Made by a program: the position numbers and the translations under genes | The notes under the pieces: model-generated | The model's database searches: none | The model's input: the letters and a program-made list of their open reading frames with translations, nothing else | What the model was told of the DNA's origin: nothing | From: Terriglobia bacterium | Lineage (GTDB): Bacteria > Acidobacteriota > Terriglobia > Bryobacterales > Bryobacteraceae | Assembly: GCA_021325235.1 (NCBI GenBank) | Contig: JAJPHN010000006.1 | Coordinates: 310,001-374,000, forward strand | Direction: 5' to 3' | Length of the DNA stretch: 64,000 nt | In this document: piece after piece, positions 25,193 through 34,258 of the stretch | Layout: every line of letters begins with the position of its first letter | How positions within the stretch are numbered: position 1 is the stretch's first letter

Positions 25193-26854
25193 GTGAGCCC
25201 GCGTTTTGTTTCGCTCGTGAGTTTGCTGGCGTGTGCCGCCGGAATTTCTTTGTGCGCCGGCGTGTTTCCGCTAGCCTTCCAGGACGTAGCCGAACAGGCT
25301 GGCATTCGCGCCAGTATGCGATGCGGCGGTCCGGAGAAGCGCTGGATTCCGGAAGCGAACGGCAGCGGCGCGGCCTGGCTTGACTACGATAACGACGGCT
25401 ACATGGACCTGCTCATCGTCAACGGCGGTACGATGCAGCAGCTCCGGCAGACGCTCGCCGGTACTCCCCCGTCTGCCCCGGCAAGCGGCGTCTATCTGTA
25501 CCACAATCTGCGCAACGGCCGCTTCGAAGATGTCACGGCGCGCGCGGGACTCGTCAATCCGTACTGGGGCACCGGAGCCAACGCCGCCGATTACAACGGT
25601 GATGGTTTCGTCGATATTTTAATTACGACGATCGGCCGCGATCTGCTCTACAAGAACAACGGCGATGGCACATTCACCGAAGTCAGCGGCGCCGCCGGGT
25701 TGCGCGATTCCGTGGCATGGCACACCGGCAGCGCATTCGGCGATTTCGAGGGCAATGGGCGACTGGATCTCTTCATCACGGGCTATGTGGACCTGCGCTC
25801 GATGCGCTGGACCGACCCGGCGCCCGTTTGCGATTGGTATGGCCAGCGTGTGTTCTGCGGACCGGTTGGGCTGAAGGGGGAACATAGTGTCTTGTATCGC
25901 AACAATGGCGACGGCACATTCACAGATGTGACAAAGGTATCCGGGATAGCGGGGGTTCCGGAGGCGCACGGCTTCACGACAGTTGCCGCGGATTTCAACG
26001 GGGACGGCAAACTCGATATCTTCGTCGCGAACGACTCTGATCCGAATTATCTGTTCATCAACAAGGGCAGCGGCAAGTTTGAAGAACAGGGCCTCGATCG
26101 CGGCGTGGCCGTAAACGCGGACGGGCGCACGCAATCGAATATGGGCGTGGCGATCGGATCGTACGGCGCAGGAACCGATATGGACGTGCTGACGACCGTT
26201 TTTAGCCGCGATTATGTTCCCTTGTTCCGGCGCGGCAAATCGGGCGGTTTCGAAGAGGTCTCTTCCGGCGCGGGCCTGATGGCGGTCACCAGCCGATATC
26301 TGGGATGGGCCTGCGGGCTGGCTGATTTTGATAACGCGGGCAGGAACGACTTCTGGACGGCAAACGGCCACGTTTACCCGACCGATCCGGATTACTTCGA
26401 GCCGGTCGTTATCTTCCGAAGTGCGGGAACCAAGAGCGCGATCGCCTTTTCCTATCCTTCTCCACCCAATAACTCATATCGCGGAGCGGCAACTGGCGAC
26501 TTCGACAACGACGGCCGGCTGGATCTGATCGTTCTGCCGATTTCGGGCGCACCCTTGCTGCTCCATAACGAAACCGGCAACAGCAATCATTGGATCGGCC
26601 TCGCGCTGCATGGTCTGTCTCCGAACCGCGATGCCATAGGAGCGACGGTCATGATCAATGCGTGCGCGCACACACAGTCGGACGCGGTCCGGAGCGGCGG
26701 AAGTTATCTCTCCCGCAACGATCCCCGGCTGCATTTCGGGCTCGGCGCATGCAGCAAGGTGGACCGTCTCAGCATCACCTGGCCGGATAAGAAGCAGCAG
26801 CAACTCACGGACGTTGCGATCGATCGGTATCTCAGCGTTACGGAATCGCGCTAG
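25193..26854 (+). CDS. Exported FG-GAP/ASPIC-UnbV (CRTAC1-type) repeat protein
   Basis: 553 residues: signal peptide (about 1-24), then FG-GAP/VCBS-type beta-propeller repeats with Ca-binding loops (DYDNDGYMD, DYNGDGFVDI, DFNGDGKLDIF, DFDNDGRLDL) across about 55-460, and a C-terminal ASPIC/UnbV domain (about 475-545) with VRSGGSYLSRNDPRLHFGLG. Proteins of this family are secreted or surface-bound and of unclear function; the propeller suggests ligand or matrix binding. Start is GTG, close behind a TATAGA box. Divergent from the TPR protein at 25170. Confidence 0.88.
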   Translation: MSPRFVSLVSLLACAAGISLCAGVFPLAFQDVAEQAGIRASMRCGGPEKRWIPEANGSGAAWLDYDNDGYMDLLIVNGGTMQQLRQTLAGTPPSAPASGVYLYHNLRNGRFEDVTARAGLVNPYWGTGANAADYNGDGFVDILITTIGRDLLYKNNGDGTFTEVSGAAGLRDSVAWHTGSAFGDFEGNGRLDLFITGYVDLRSMRWTDPAPVCDWYGQRVFCGPVGLKGEHSVLYRNNGDGTFTDVTKVSGIAGVPEAHGFTTVAADFNGDGKLDIFVANDSDPNYLFINKGSGKFEEQGLDRGVAVNADGRTQSNMGVAIGSYGAGTDMDVLTTVFSRDYVPLFRRGKSGGFEEVSSGAGLMAVTSRYLGWACGLADFDNAGRNDFWTANGHVYPTDPDYFEPVVIFRSAGTKSAIAFSYPSPPNNSYRGAATGDFDNDGRLDLIVLPISGAPLLLHNETGNSNHWIGLALHGLSPNRDAIGATVMINACAHTQSDAVRSGGSYLSRNDPRLHFGLGACSKVDRLSITWPDKKQQQLTDVAIDRYLSVTESR

Positions 26855-26941
26855 ACGGCAAAGACCCGTGAGGCTCCGGATCAGCGTTTCGGGGTTCCGT
26901 TACGCACCGCTTCTCTCTCTTGCCAGGCCCAACGCGAAATT

Positions 26942-26953
26942 CGAAAATTTTCG
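26942..26953. promoter_or_regulatory. 12-base perfect palindrome upstream of transketolase
   Basis: CGAAAATTTTCG sits in the 163-base gap before the transketolase gene, 64 bases ahead of its GTG. It could be an operator or a short hairpin. No regulator can be named and chance is possible. Confidence 0.3.
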
Positions 26954-27017
26954 CCGTACTACCCTGTTACTTTGCGCTACAACGTGCCGGATTTGAGTCC
27001 AACCAGGAGATAAGAAC

Positions 27018-29153
27018 GTGCCTACGACCACCGAAACCCAAACTCTAGAAGAACTCTGCATCAATACGATTCGCTTTCTGTCTGCCGACGCCGTGCAGCA
27101 GGCCAATTCCGGCCACCCCGGCATGCCCATGGGCGCCGCTGCCATGGCCTACACACTCTGGACAAAGTTCCTGAAGTTCAATCCAAAAGATCCGAAATGG
27201 TTCGACCGCGACCGCTTCATTCTTTCCGCCGGGCACGGCTCGATGCTGCTCTACAGCCTGCTCTATCTCACCGGCTACGATCTGCCGCTCGAAGAATTGA
27301 AGCGGTTTCGGCAATGGGGCAGCAAAACACCCGGCCATCCGGAGCGCGGCCATACGCCCGGGGTAGAAGTAGCGACGGGTCCGCTGGGCCAGGGTTTTGG
27401 TAACGCGGTCGGACTCGCCATCGCCGAAGCCTGGTTCGCGGCACGGTTTAACAAGCCCGGCCACACGATCATCGATCACTACACCTACGGTATCTGCGGC
27501 GACGGCGATCTCATGGAAGGCGTCAGCCAGGAAGCCGCTTCGCTCGCCGGCCATCTGCAACTCGGCAAGCTGATCTTTCTCTACGACCAGAACCATATTT
27601 CGCTGGCCGGCGGAGTGGACCTGACGTTCACTGAGGACGTCGCCAAGCGCTTCCAGGCCTATGGCTGGCACACGCGACACGTAGAGCGCGGCAACGATAC
27701 TGAAGAAATTGCCAAGGCGATCGAAGAGGCGCGCAACGAGCACTTCAAGCCGTCGCTGATCCTGGTGCGCACGCACATCGGCTACGGCAGCCCGAAAAAG
27801 CAGGACACCTTCGAAGCTCATGGCAATCCGCTCGGCGAAGAAGAACTGCAGGCCGCGAAAAAAGCGCTCGGCTGGGGCAGCATGGACAAGTTTTACCTAC
27901 CCCAGGACTCGGTCGATTTCTTCCGCAAAATCGGCGAGAAGGGCGGCAAAACGCAGCAGGAATGGCAATCGAAGCTCGACGCTTACAAGAAGGCGTTCCC
28001 CAAAGAAGCCGCCGAGCTCGAGCAGATGATCGCCGGTAAGCTTCCCGAGAACTGGCGCGCCGATCTGCCCAAATGGAAGCCGGAAGACAAGCCAATCGCC
28101 ACTCGTGCCGCGGGCGGCCAGGCCTTGAACGCTATCGCCAAGCACATTCCGAACATCATCGGCGGCTCGGCCGATCTGAATCCTTCCACCAACACCGCGC
28201 TCAAGGGCGAGGGCGATTTTCAGCCACCCGAGGCCGGTGGTCCCGCCATCCAGGGTGCAGTAGGCGGTGTCTGGGGTTATGCCGGACGCAACGTCGCTTT
28301 CGGGGTGCGCGAGCATGCGATGGGCGCCGCCGTCAACGGTATGGCGGCGCATGGAGGGCTGCTTCCCTTCAGCGCGACCTTCCTTGTCTTCTCCGATTAC
28401 ATGAAGCCCTCCGTTCGTCTGGGTGCGCTCAGTAATCTGAAGTGCTATTACGTCTTCACGCACGACAGCGTGGGCGTCGGCGAAGATGGACCGACACACG
28501 AGCCGATCGAGCAGCTCGCCGGATTGCGCGCCATCCCCAATCTCAATGTGGTGCGCCCGGCCGATGCCACCGAAACGGCTGAGGCCTGGGCTGTCGCGAT
28601 CGAGCACAATGGGCCCACCCTCTTCGCTTTCAGCCGGCAGAATCTGCCGCATCTGACGCGTAATGGTGCCAAAGGCGATGTCAGCAAGGGCGGCTACATT
28701 CTTTCGGAAGCCGAAGGCGGCAAACCCGACGTGATCCTGATCGGGACTGGTTCGGAAGTAGCCCTGTGTGCGAAAGCGCAGGAAAAGTTGAAGGAGTACA
28801 ACGTCAAGGCGCGCGTGGTCAGCCTCCCGAGCTGGTTTCTTTTCGAAAAGCAGGATGCTGCCTATCGCGAAAGTATTCTGCCCAAATCCATCAAGAAACG
28901 CGTTACCGTCGAAGCTGGTTCCACCTACGGCTGGGAGCGCTGGGCCGGCGACGAAGGTATCATGATCGGCATCGACCACTACGGTGCTTCCGCTCCCGGC
29001 GAGGAAATCATGAAGCACTTCGGTTTCACTGTTGAGCACGTCGCTTCCGCCGCGCTCGAAACGCTCGGCCGCAAGGACGAGGCGCAGAAGCTCTACAATG
29101 GCGGTGATTCGGCCAACTTTGCTCCGACTGCCGCGCACGAAGGTCACTCGTAA
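27018..29153 (+). CDS. tkt: Transketolase
   Basis: 711 residues, typical length. It moves two-carbon ketol units between pentose-, hexose- and triose-phosphates using thiamine diphosphate. Visible motifs: [21 protein letters not shown] at the N-terminus (substrate His), [17 protein letters not shown], the ThDP/Mg motif [14 protein letters not shown] ending in QNHI, and the transketolase signature [18 protein letters not shown] with the conserved Glu in [10 protein letters not shown] good Shine-Dalgarno site (AGGAGA) precedes the GTG start. It is followed 8 bases later by a CHAD gene. Confidence 0.95.
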   Translation: MPTTTETQTLEELCINTIRFLSADAVQQANSGHPGMPMGAAAMAYTLWTKFLKFNPKDPKWFDRDRFILSAGHGSMLLYSLLYLTGYDLPLEELKRFRQWGSKTPGHPERGHTPGVEVATGPLGQGFGNAVGLAIAEAWFAARFNKPGHTIIDHYTYGICGDGDLMEGVSQEAASLAGHLQLGKLIFLYDQNHISLAGGVDLTFTEDVAKRFQAYGWHTRHVERGNDTEEIAKAIEEARNEHFKPSLILVRTHIGYGSPKKQDTFEAHGNPLGEEELQAAKKALGWGSMDKFYLPQDSVDFFRKIGEKGGKTQQEWQSKLDAYKKAFPKEAAELEQMIAGKLPENWRADLPKWKPEDKPIATRAAGGQALNAIAKHIPNIIGGSADLNPSTNTALKGEGDFQPPEAGGPAIQGAVGGVWGYAGRNVAFGVREHAMGAAVNGMAAHGGLLPFSATFLVFSDYMKPSVRLGALSNLKCYYVFTHDSVGVGEDGPTHEPIEQLAGLRAIPNLNVVRPADATETAEAWAVAIEHNGPTLFAFSRQNLPHLTRNGAKGDVSKGGYILSEAEGGKPDVILIGTGSEVALCAKAQEKLKEYNVKARVVSLPSWFLFEKQDAAYRESILPKSIKKRVTVEAGSTYGWERWAGDEGIMIGIDHYGASAPGEEIMKHFGFTVEHVASAALETLGRKDEAQKLYNGGDSANFAPTAAHEGHS

Positions 29154-29161
29154 GCACTCAC

Positions 29162-30139
29162 ATGCCCTATCGCTTCAAAGCGAAGCAATCGATAGAAGAG
29201 AACGTCCGCCGTATCGCTCATGAAGAGATCGATTCGGCGGTCGACCTTTTGAGCCGGGTTGCGCCTCGGAAGCGGGATGAATCGGTCCATGAGGCTCGCA
29301 AAAGTATCAAGAAGACCCGCGCCTTATTGCGTTTGGTCGCGCCGGAGCTCGGTAAAACTTTCAACCAGGAGAACAAGCGTTTTCGCGACACCGGCCATCA
29401 GCTCTCTGTGCTCCGCGATGCGGCCGCGCTACTCGAAACGGTCGGCCACATTGAAGAACAGCTCGGCGCATCGCTCGACCGGCGCTTGCTGGCCACGGTA
29501 CGCAGAGGGCTCCAGCGGCAAAAACGAGAGCTTGAACACCAATTTACGCGTTCAAAGACGATTCCTCGCGCGGCTTCGGCTCTGCGCGCGGCGGCCAAGC
29601 GGATCCGGGGCTGGCCGCTTGGGGCTGACGGGTTCGAAGCGATTGCCCCGGGCCTGAAGCGCAGCTACCGCGACGGTCGCCGTGCTCTGAAACGAGCGCA
29701 GCAGAAGCGCGACATCGTCTCTTATCACGATCTGCGGAAGCGAGTGAAGGACCATTGGTATCACGTCCGCCTGCTCGAAAGCATCTGGACGGAAGTGATG
29801 CAGGCTCACGAGGCAAGCCTCAAGGAGCTTGAGACCTGGCTCGGCGAGGACCACAACGTAAGCGTCCTCCGCGAGAAACTGGAAGAGAACCCCGACCATT
29901 TCGGCGGCGAGCAGACCGTGCGCGTTTTTCTCGCCCTGGCCGACCAGTATCAGAAGGAATTACAGGAGAAGGCGCTCGCTCTTGCCGAGCGCGTCTACGT
30001 CGAAAAGCCCCGGCTGTTCCTTGCGAACATCGCTGCCCTCTGGGATGGCTGGCAGAAGCAACCGCCTGCCATGAAGGAAGTCGAACGCGAGCAGCGAGAC
30101 AGCAAAGAAAAACGTGTAAGCGGGCGGACAGCTGCCTGA
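29162..30139 (+). CDS. CHAD-domain protein (polyphosphate-binding type)
   Basis: 325 residues forming one CHAD domain of paired helical repeats. Conserved basic and His positions are seen in SVHEARKSIKKTRALLRLV and TGHQLSVLRDAAALLE, and again in DLRKRVKDHWYHVRLLE. CHAD proteins bind polyphosphate or polyphosphate granules through a basic groove; no catalytic CYTH domain is attached here. Gap to transketolase is 8 bases, so it is probably cotranscribed; a functional link is not obvious. Confidence 0.85.
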   Translation: MPYRFKAKQSIEENVRRIAHEEIDSAVDLLSRVAPRKRDESVHEARKSIKKTRALLRLVAPELGKTFNQENKRFRDTGHQLSVLRDAAALLETVGHIEEQLGASLDRRLLATVRRGLQRQKRELEHQFTRSKTIPRAASALRAAAKRIRGWPLGADGFEAIAPGLKRSYRDGRRALKRAQQKRDIVSYHDLRKRVKDHWYHVRLLESIWTEVMQAHEASLKELETWLGEDHNVSVLREKLEENPDHFGGEQTVRVFLALADQYQKELQEKALALAERVYVEKPRLFLANIAALWDGWQKQPPAMKEVEREQRDSKEKRVSGRTAA

Positions 30140-30207
30140 GCGCCTTATAGTTTCTTCCTACCGGGTCCGCAAATACTTCCTATTGGATAAAGGGCGGCGA
30201 ACCCGTC

Positions 30208-30243
30208 TCAAAGTGGACATAAAAAATAACTGGTCTACTTTGA
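30208..30243. repeat. 11-base inverted repeat (hairpin) upstream of the DUF1328 gene
   Basis: TCAAAGTGGAC (30208-30218) and GTCTACTTTGA (30233-30243) can pair over 11 positions with one G-U in RNA, around a 14-base A-rich loop. No T-run follows, so it is not a standard intrinsic terminator. It lies 81 bases before the DUF1328 ATG and 69 bases after the CHAD stop, and could be an operator or mRNA end structure. Confidence 0.45.
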
Positions 30244-30323
30244 AGCACTTAGTGGTTTATTACTGCTGAAAATTCAGTGGTACGGGAAATGCTCTTAGCT
30301 GAAAGGAGGAGATAAACCAACAC

Positions 30324-30488
30324 ATGCTCTGGTACACATGGGTGTTTCTCATCATCGCCATCCTGGCAGCTATTTTGGGCTTCGGTGGCATCGCCGCAGC
30401 AGCTGCTTCGATTGCGAAGATCTGCTTCGTCATCTTTCTCGTGTTGTTCCTGGTAAGCTTGCTTGCCGGACGGCGCGGAGCGGTCTAA
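30324..30488 (+). CDS. DUF1328-family small membrane protein (YtjA-like)
   Basis: A 54-residue micro-protein, [20 protein letters not shown]..., with two hydrophobic segments (about 4-24 and 30-48) around a Gly/Ala-rich turn and a basic end (AGRRGAV). This is the pattern and length of DUF1328 (E. coli YtjA), small inner-membrane proteins linked to stress in several proteobacteria. A strong Shine-Dalgarno run (AAAGGAGGAG, 30302-30311) precedes the ATG. It is probably its own transcription unit. The function is unknown. Confidence 0.85.
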   Translation: MLWYTWVFLIIAILAAILGFGGIAAAAASIAKICFVIFLVLFLVSLLAGRRGAV

Positions 30489-30516
30489 GGACACCCGAAT
30501 ACAAGGGGCGGGTTTA

Positions 30517-31857
30517 TTAGCCTGCCCCGTTTTCTGAAAGGATTCGTCGCTCGGCTTCGTTCCAGCGAACCGGGCATCTGCGGAAATACGATTCGTTTGC
30601 CATGTGGCAGGCAATCGCCGCATGATTGCCGAAAACGGCATCCTCCGCCACCGGCTTGCGCGACCGGACAGCCTGGAAAAAGTTCCAGAGATGCGGTCTC
30701 ACGTCATCCCAATCGGGACCGTCGTAGTGCGTCTCGCTGTCAATGGCTTCGGCCCCCCAAATTTGATGGTGCTCGCGGCGCCACTCCTCGACGTACCTCT
30801 CGTGCATCTCGCGTGGAAAACTATTCGCGTAATAGCTCGGCTCGGTATCCTGTCCGCTCTGCGGAACGTAGCGTAGCGTTTTACCCGTGGCTTCGAGCAC
30901 GCCCTTAGGCCCGAGGAAACGAGCGAACTCCGGAGTTTCCGAGCATAGGTCGAGCCGCACGTACACCGGAATGCCGTCGTAATCGAAGAGCACCGTGTGC
31001 AGGTCCGGCATGTTGCGCCCGTCCTTGAAACGGAAAATGCCGCCCAGCGCCATAGCCGAGCGCGGCGCTTTGTTCCAGTCGAGGGTGTAAAGCATTCCGC
31101 TGATCAGATGAACCATGAGATCGCCGCCGACCCCAGTCCCGTACTCCTTCCAGCAGCGCCAGCGCGCGAAGCGGACCGGATCAAACGGAATCTTAGGCGC
31201 ATCGTTGAGCCACGTTTCCCAATCGAGATTCTGAGGCGACAAATCCGGAGGCGGCGGATAGACCCATGCGCCCGTCGGATCGTTCCGGCCAAGCGACAGC
31301 TCGACCATTTCGATCTCGCCGATCGCGCCCTGTTTGTACAATTCCCGAGCCTTCTTACACAGCTCGGAGCTGACGCGCTGCGAACCGATCTGCACGATGC
31401 GCTTGTTATCGGCTGCCGCTTTGACCATTTCGAAGCCCTGCTCAGCGGTATGCGACATCGGCTTTTCGCAGTAGATATCCTTGCCCGCGTTGCAGGCGTC
31501 CACCACCACGCGCATATGCCAGTGGTCCGGCACCGCAGCGATCAGGCAGTCGATGTCTTTGCGGTCGAGTAAGTCGTGATAGCGGCGGGTCGTCGGCAGT
31601 TTCGGATTGCCGGTGATTTGTTGCGCCAGCAGATGGCGGCCGTCGTAAAGGTCGGCCGCGCCCACACATTCGATGCCGGGCAGGGAAATGGCATTCGGCA
31701 GCAGTCCCGAACCCTGCATTCCGATGCCAATGATGCCGATGCGCAGACGCTCGCTCGAAGCCGCTGGCGCAGTCTGCTCTAGTACAACGCTGCGCGAAGC
31801 GAAGGCCGCTCCGCTTGCCTTCAGGAATGTACGACGCGGTACCTTGTTGCTCGTCAT
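30517..31857 (-). CDS. Tat-exported Gfo/Idh/MocA-family oxidoreductase
   Basis: 446 residues. The N-terminus has a Tat signal (VPRRTFLKASGAAFA). The NAD(P)-binding Rossmann motif is GIIGIGMQGSGL (about 40-50), and the dinucleotide domain carries the family EKPMSHT segment (the conserved Lys in EKP) and HWHMRVVVDACNAGKDIYCEKP. The C-terminal domain gives substrate binding. Members with this signal oxidise sugars or sugar derivatives in the periplasm with a cofactor acquired before export. A strong Shine-Dalgarno site (GGGAGG) precedes the ATG. It follows the nucleoside hydrolase by 16 bases. Confidence 0.85.
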   Translation of the reverse strand: MTSNKVPRRTFLKASGAAFASRSVVLEQTAPAASSERLRIGIIGIGMQGSGLLPNAISLPGIECVGAADLYDGRHLLAQQITGNPKLPTTRRYHDLLDRKDIDCLIAAVPDHWHMRVVVDACNAGKDIYCEKPMSHTAEQGFEMVKAAADNKRIVQIGSQRVSSELCKKARELYKQGAIGEIEMVELSLGRNDPTGAWVYPPPPDLSPQNLDWETWLNDAPKIPFDPVRFARWRCWKEYGTGVGGDLMVHLISGMLYTLDWNKAPRSAMALGGIFRFKDGRNMPDLHTVLFDYDGIPVYVRLDLCSETPEFARFLGPKGVLEATGKTLRYVPQSGQDTEPSYYANSFPREMHERYVEEWRREHHQIWGAEAIDSETHYDGPDWDDVRPHLWNFFQAVRSRKPVAEDAVFGNHAAIACHMANESYFRRCPVRWNEAERRILSENGAG

Positions 31858-31873
31858 GTCTGAACCTCCCGAG

Positions 31874-32833
31874 CTATCGGCGATTCAACGTGCACGCCGT
31901 CAAATCCACCGCGTGCGTGCTTTGATAATAGTCCAGTTTCCTGGCGAAGTCGTCCCACAGCCGCGCCGAATCGACGCTTCTGATCCATCCGATCTTCTTT
32001 CCGTTATTCGTTTGCTGGAATGAAAGATCATCCCGCAGCTGCGGGCGCGCAATCTGGTCCTGTTCCGTCATGCCCTCGAGGTATGCCAGCGTGATGATGT
32101 CCCAGATCACCCAGGGTTTGGAGAAATCGTTCTGCCGCAGCGGCTTCACATTCCGGAAATACCATTCCTGATACTCGCGCCAGAGCCAGGCGCCTAACGC
32201 GCCGCGCCCGGCGAGAAACGTCTTCGCGTGCTCAAAACTCATGGCCAGATCGCGCTGGCAAACGTCGCCGGCTCCGATCACCACCGGTACATCGGAATCC
32301 AGAATCACCTGCCAGGCCTTCGGATCGTTCTCCACGTTGTACTCATGCCCGGCTTCCTGCAGACTCCGGAAACCCATCGCCACTACGCGAATGCGCCGCG
32401 CAACCGATGAATCCTTCAAAATTGCCGAAGCAACGTCGGTGGCAGCGCCAATCGTGAGCACGGTCAGGCGATTGCCCGCGGAAAACTCTTTTGATTGCTC
32501 GATGAGGTAATCGACTCCGGCATTCATGTGCGGCTCACCGCCGCTGAGCGGCTCGCTCGAGCCCTCGAACAGCGGCGGATGCACATTCATCCCGAGCCGG
32601 TGCTCGACTTCATCGACGAGGATCTCGTAGGTGGCATGGGCCGAGGGCGCCGGCAAACTGGGAGCGTGCGCCGAGATGATGGCTCGCACATCAAAATCGG
32701 GACTCGCCAGCATGTAGGCGATTGCCCACTGATCGTCGATCTCGTTACCGACATCGGTCGAAAGAATAAGGGGCGTCTTCGCCAGCGCGCAGGAAGCGGC
32801 CGCCAGCCACAGCATCAACAAACCGGTCTTCAT
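31874..32833 (-). CDS. Exported inosine/uridine-preferring nucleoside hydrolase-family protein
   Basis: 319 residues with a signal peptide (MKTGLLMLWLAAASCALA). The calcium-binding N-terminal signature of nucleoside hydrolases is present as STDVGNEIDDQWA (first Asp of the usual DxDxxxDD altered to a D-V-G-N-E-I-D-D form). The substrate-side motif is seen in YNVENDPKAW. It would release ribose and base from nucleosides outside the cytoplasm. It heads an operon with the Gfo/Idh/MocA gene and is divergent from a GRP sugar transporter. Confidence 0.8.
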   Translation of the reverse strand: MKTGLLMLWLAAASCALAKTPLILSTDVGNEIDDQWAIAYMLASPDFDVRAIISAHAPSLPAPSAHATYEILVDEVEHRLGMNVHPPLFEGSSEPLSGGEPHMNAGVDYLIEQSKEFSAGNRLTVLTIGAATDVASAILKDSSVARRIRVVAMGFRSLQEAGHEYNVENDPKAWQVILDSDVPVVIGAGDVCQRDLAMSFEHAKTFLAGRGALGAWLWREYQEWYFRNVKPLRQNDFSKPWVIWDIITLAYLEGMTEQDQIARPQLRDDLSFQQTNNGKKIGWIRSVDSARLWDDFARKLDYYQSTHAVDLTACTLNRR

Positions 32834-32859
32834 AGTCTGAAGTGTTACTTTATCGCCTA

Positions 32860-33858
32860 GTGTTCACGGTACATTCAAACGCGCTCGCCATCCTGTTCTG
32901 CACCATTACGATGATCGGCTGGGGCTCCTGGGCCAATACCCAGAAGCTCGCCGGTCGCACGAAATGGCCGTTTGAACTCTATTACTGGGATTACGCGCTG
33001 GGATTGCTGCTTTTCAGCGTGCTGTTCATGTTTACCGCGGGCAGCATGGGCGCGGGCGGCATGAGCGCTGTGCAGAATCTCAAGCTCGCTTCTTCCGGTG
33101 CGATCGGGCAGGCCCTGGTGAGCGGTGTTCTGTTCAACGTGGCCAATATTCTGCTGGTCGTCGCCATCGACGCGGCCGGCATGTCGATCGCTTTTCCGGT
33201 TGGTATCGGGCTGGCGCTCATCATCGGAACCTTGAAAAGCTATCAGGAGCAGCCCAAAGGCAACGCCGGATTGCTGTTTATCGGAGTTGCGCTTGTGCTC
33301 CTGGCCATGATCTTCTCGGCACTGGCCTACCGGAAACTGCCGCGCTCAACAACCGGCAACTGGGCCAAAGGAATTGTATTTGCCGTGGTCGCGGGCTGCC
33401 TGATGGGCTTTTTCTATCCGTGGCTGATTCGCTCTCTTTCACCCCAATTCAACTCGGGCCTGATCGTGCCCGGCAAGCTGACGCCGTATACCGCACTGTT
33501 TTTCTTCTCGCTCGGTGTCCTCGCCAGTAACGTCATCGTCAACACGATTTTCATGAAAACGGCCGGACGCACCTATCGGGAGTACTTCGCCGGCAGCGCC
33601 TATCTGCACTCGCTCGGCATTCTGGGCGGAGCCATCTGGATGCTCGCCTTTGGGCTCAACGTAATCGCTTCGGGAGTGGCCGGGCCGGCCATTTCGTACG
33701 CGCTGGGGCAGGGAGCAACGCTCGTCGCGGCGATCTGGGGCGTGCTCATCTGGAAGGAATTCAAAGCTGCGCCTACGGGCACTATGCCGCTCGTTGCGCT
33801 GATGTTCGCCGGTTACCTGGCCGGTCTGCTGCTGATTGGTTTTGCCAGTCTGACCTGA
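32860..33858 (+). CDS. GRP-family sugar transporter (glucose/ribose porter-like)
   Basis: 332 residues from the GTG at 32860; a GTG at 32842 would add six residues. Ten hydrophobic segments, as in the drug/metabolite superfamily. Family-like segments include TMIGWGSWANTQKL at the N-terminus, WDYALGLLL, and FPVGIGLALIIGTLKSY. It should import a sugar by proton symport. Divergence from an exported nucleoside hydrolase, with a gap of about 26 bases, makes ribose a sensible guess. A TACTTT hexamer lies 8 bases before the GTG. Confidence 0.8.
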   Translation: MFTVHSNALAILFCTITMIGWGSWANTQKLAGRTKWPFELYYWDYALGLLLFSVLFMFTAGSMGAGGMSAVQNLKLASSGAIGQALVSGVLFNVANILLVVAIDAAGMSIAFPVGIGLALIIGTLKSYQEQPKGNAGLLFIGVALVLLAMIFSALAYRKLPRSTTGNWAKGIVFAVVAGCLMGFFYPWLIRSLSPQFNSGLIVPGKLTPYTALFFFSLGVLASNVIVNTIFMKTAGRTYREYFAGSAYLHSLGILGGAIWMLAFGLNVIASGVAGPAISYALGQGATLVAAIWGVLIWKEFKAAPTGTMPLVALMFAGYLAGLLLIGFASLT

Positions 33859-34195
33859 TGGGATCATCGATGCGGCTTCGACACTGCGCAAAGTATCCCA
33901 TCGGCAAGACCTTCGATGCTCACCGCTTGTGCTTGTCAAGTTGATCATGCCCCTGGGCGGCGCAGCGGCCGATGACAAGAGCTACCCGCAGTTAAGCAAA
34001 GAGGAGCCCGCGCGTAAAAAACAAGGCTGGAAAACACTGGCGCGACCGAGCCCGTTGTCAAGGCTGGCCTGGGCTTTGCCGAGAACGGCGACTGGTTGTC
34101 TCCGCTTCGGCCGTTGAGCACCCGCGGGATATGCAGGCGAATAGCTGCGCTCGCCCGGCTCGGCCTTCAGCCGCATGAAAGCTGACCCAGAGTAA
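33859..34195. other. Non-coding stretch between sugar transporter and gasdermin cassette
   Basis: About 340 bases with no convincing gene. An 8-base inverted repeat GATGGGAT (33857-33864) / ATCCCATC (33895-33902) overlaps the transporter stop, but has a 30-base loop and no T-run. Two frames around 33950-34190 have codon-like stretches (...KAGLGFAENGDWL...) separated by a frame change. This could be a decayed gene, but no homology is visible to me. Confidence 0.3.
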
Positions 34196-34235
34196 CGGTA
34201 CGCCGATTGCTAGTGCGTTAGCCGTATTAGTACCG
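34196..34235. promoter_or_regulatory. 40-base discontinuous palindrome just upstream of the gasdermin gene
   Basis: Outer arms CGGTAC (34196-34201) / GTACCG (34230-34235) and inner arms GCTA (34209-34212) / TAGC (34219-34222) share exactly the same centre (34215.5). The site ends 23 bases before the ATG at 34259 and contains the candidate -10 TATTAG (34225-34230). It is a good candidate operator, so the cassette may be repressed until needed. Confidence 0.45.
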
Positions 34236-34258
34236 ACAATTCAGACGAAAGCTGGGAT

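Noticed and set aside
33857-33902. Inverted repeat at the sugar transporter stop as a terminator
   Set aside because: The loop is 30 bases and no T-run follows; it is more likely chance.
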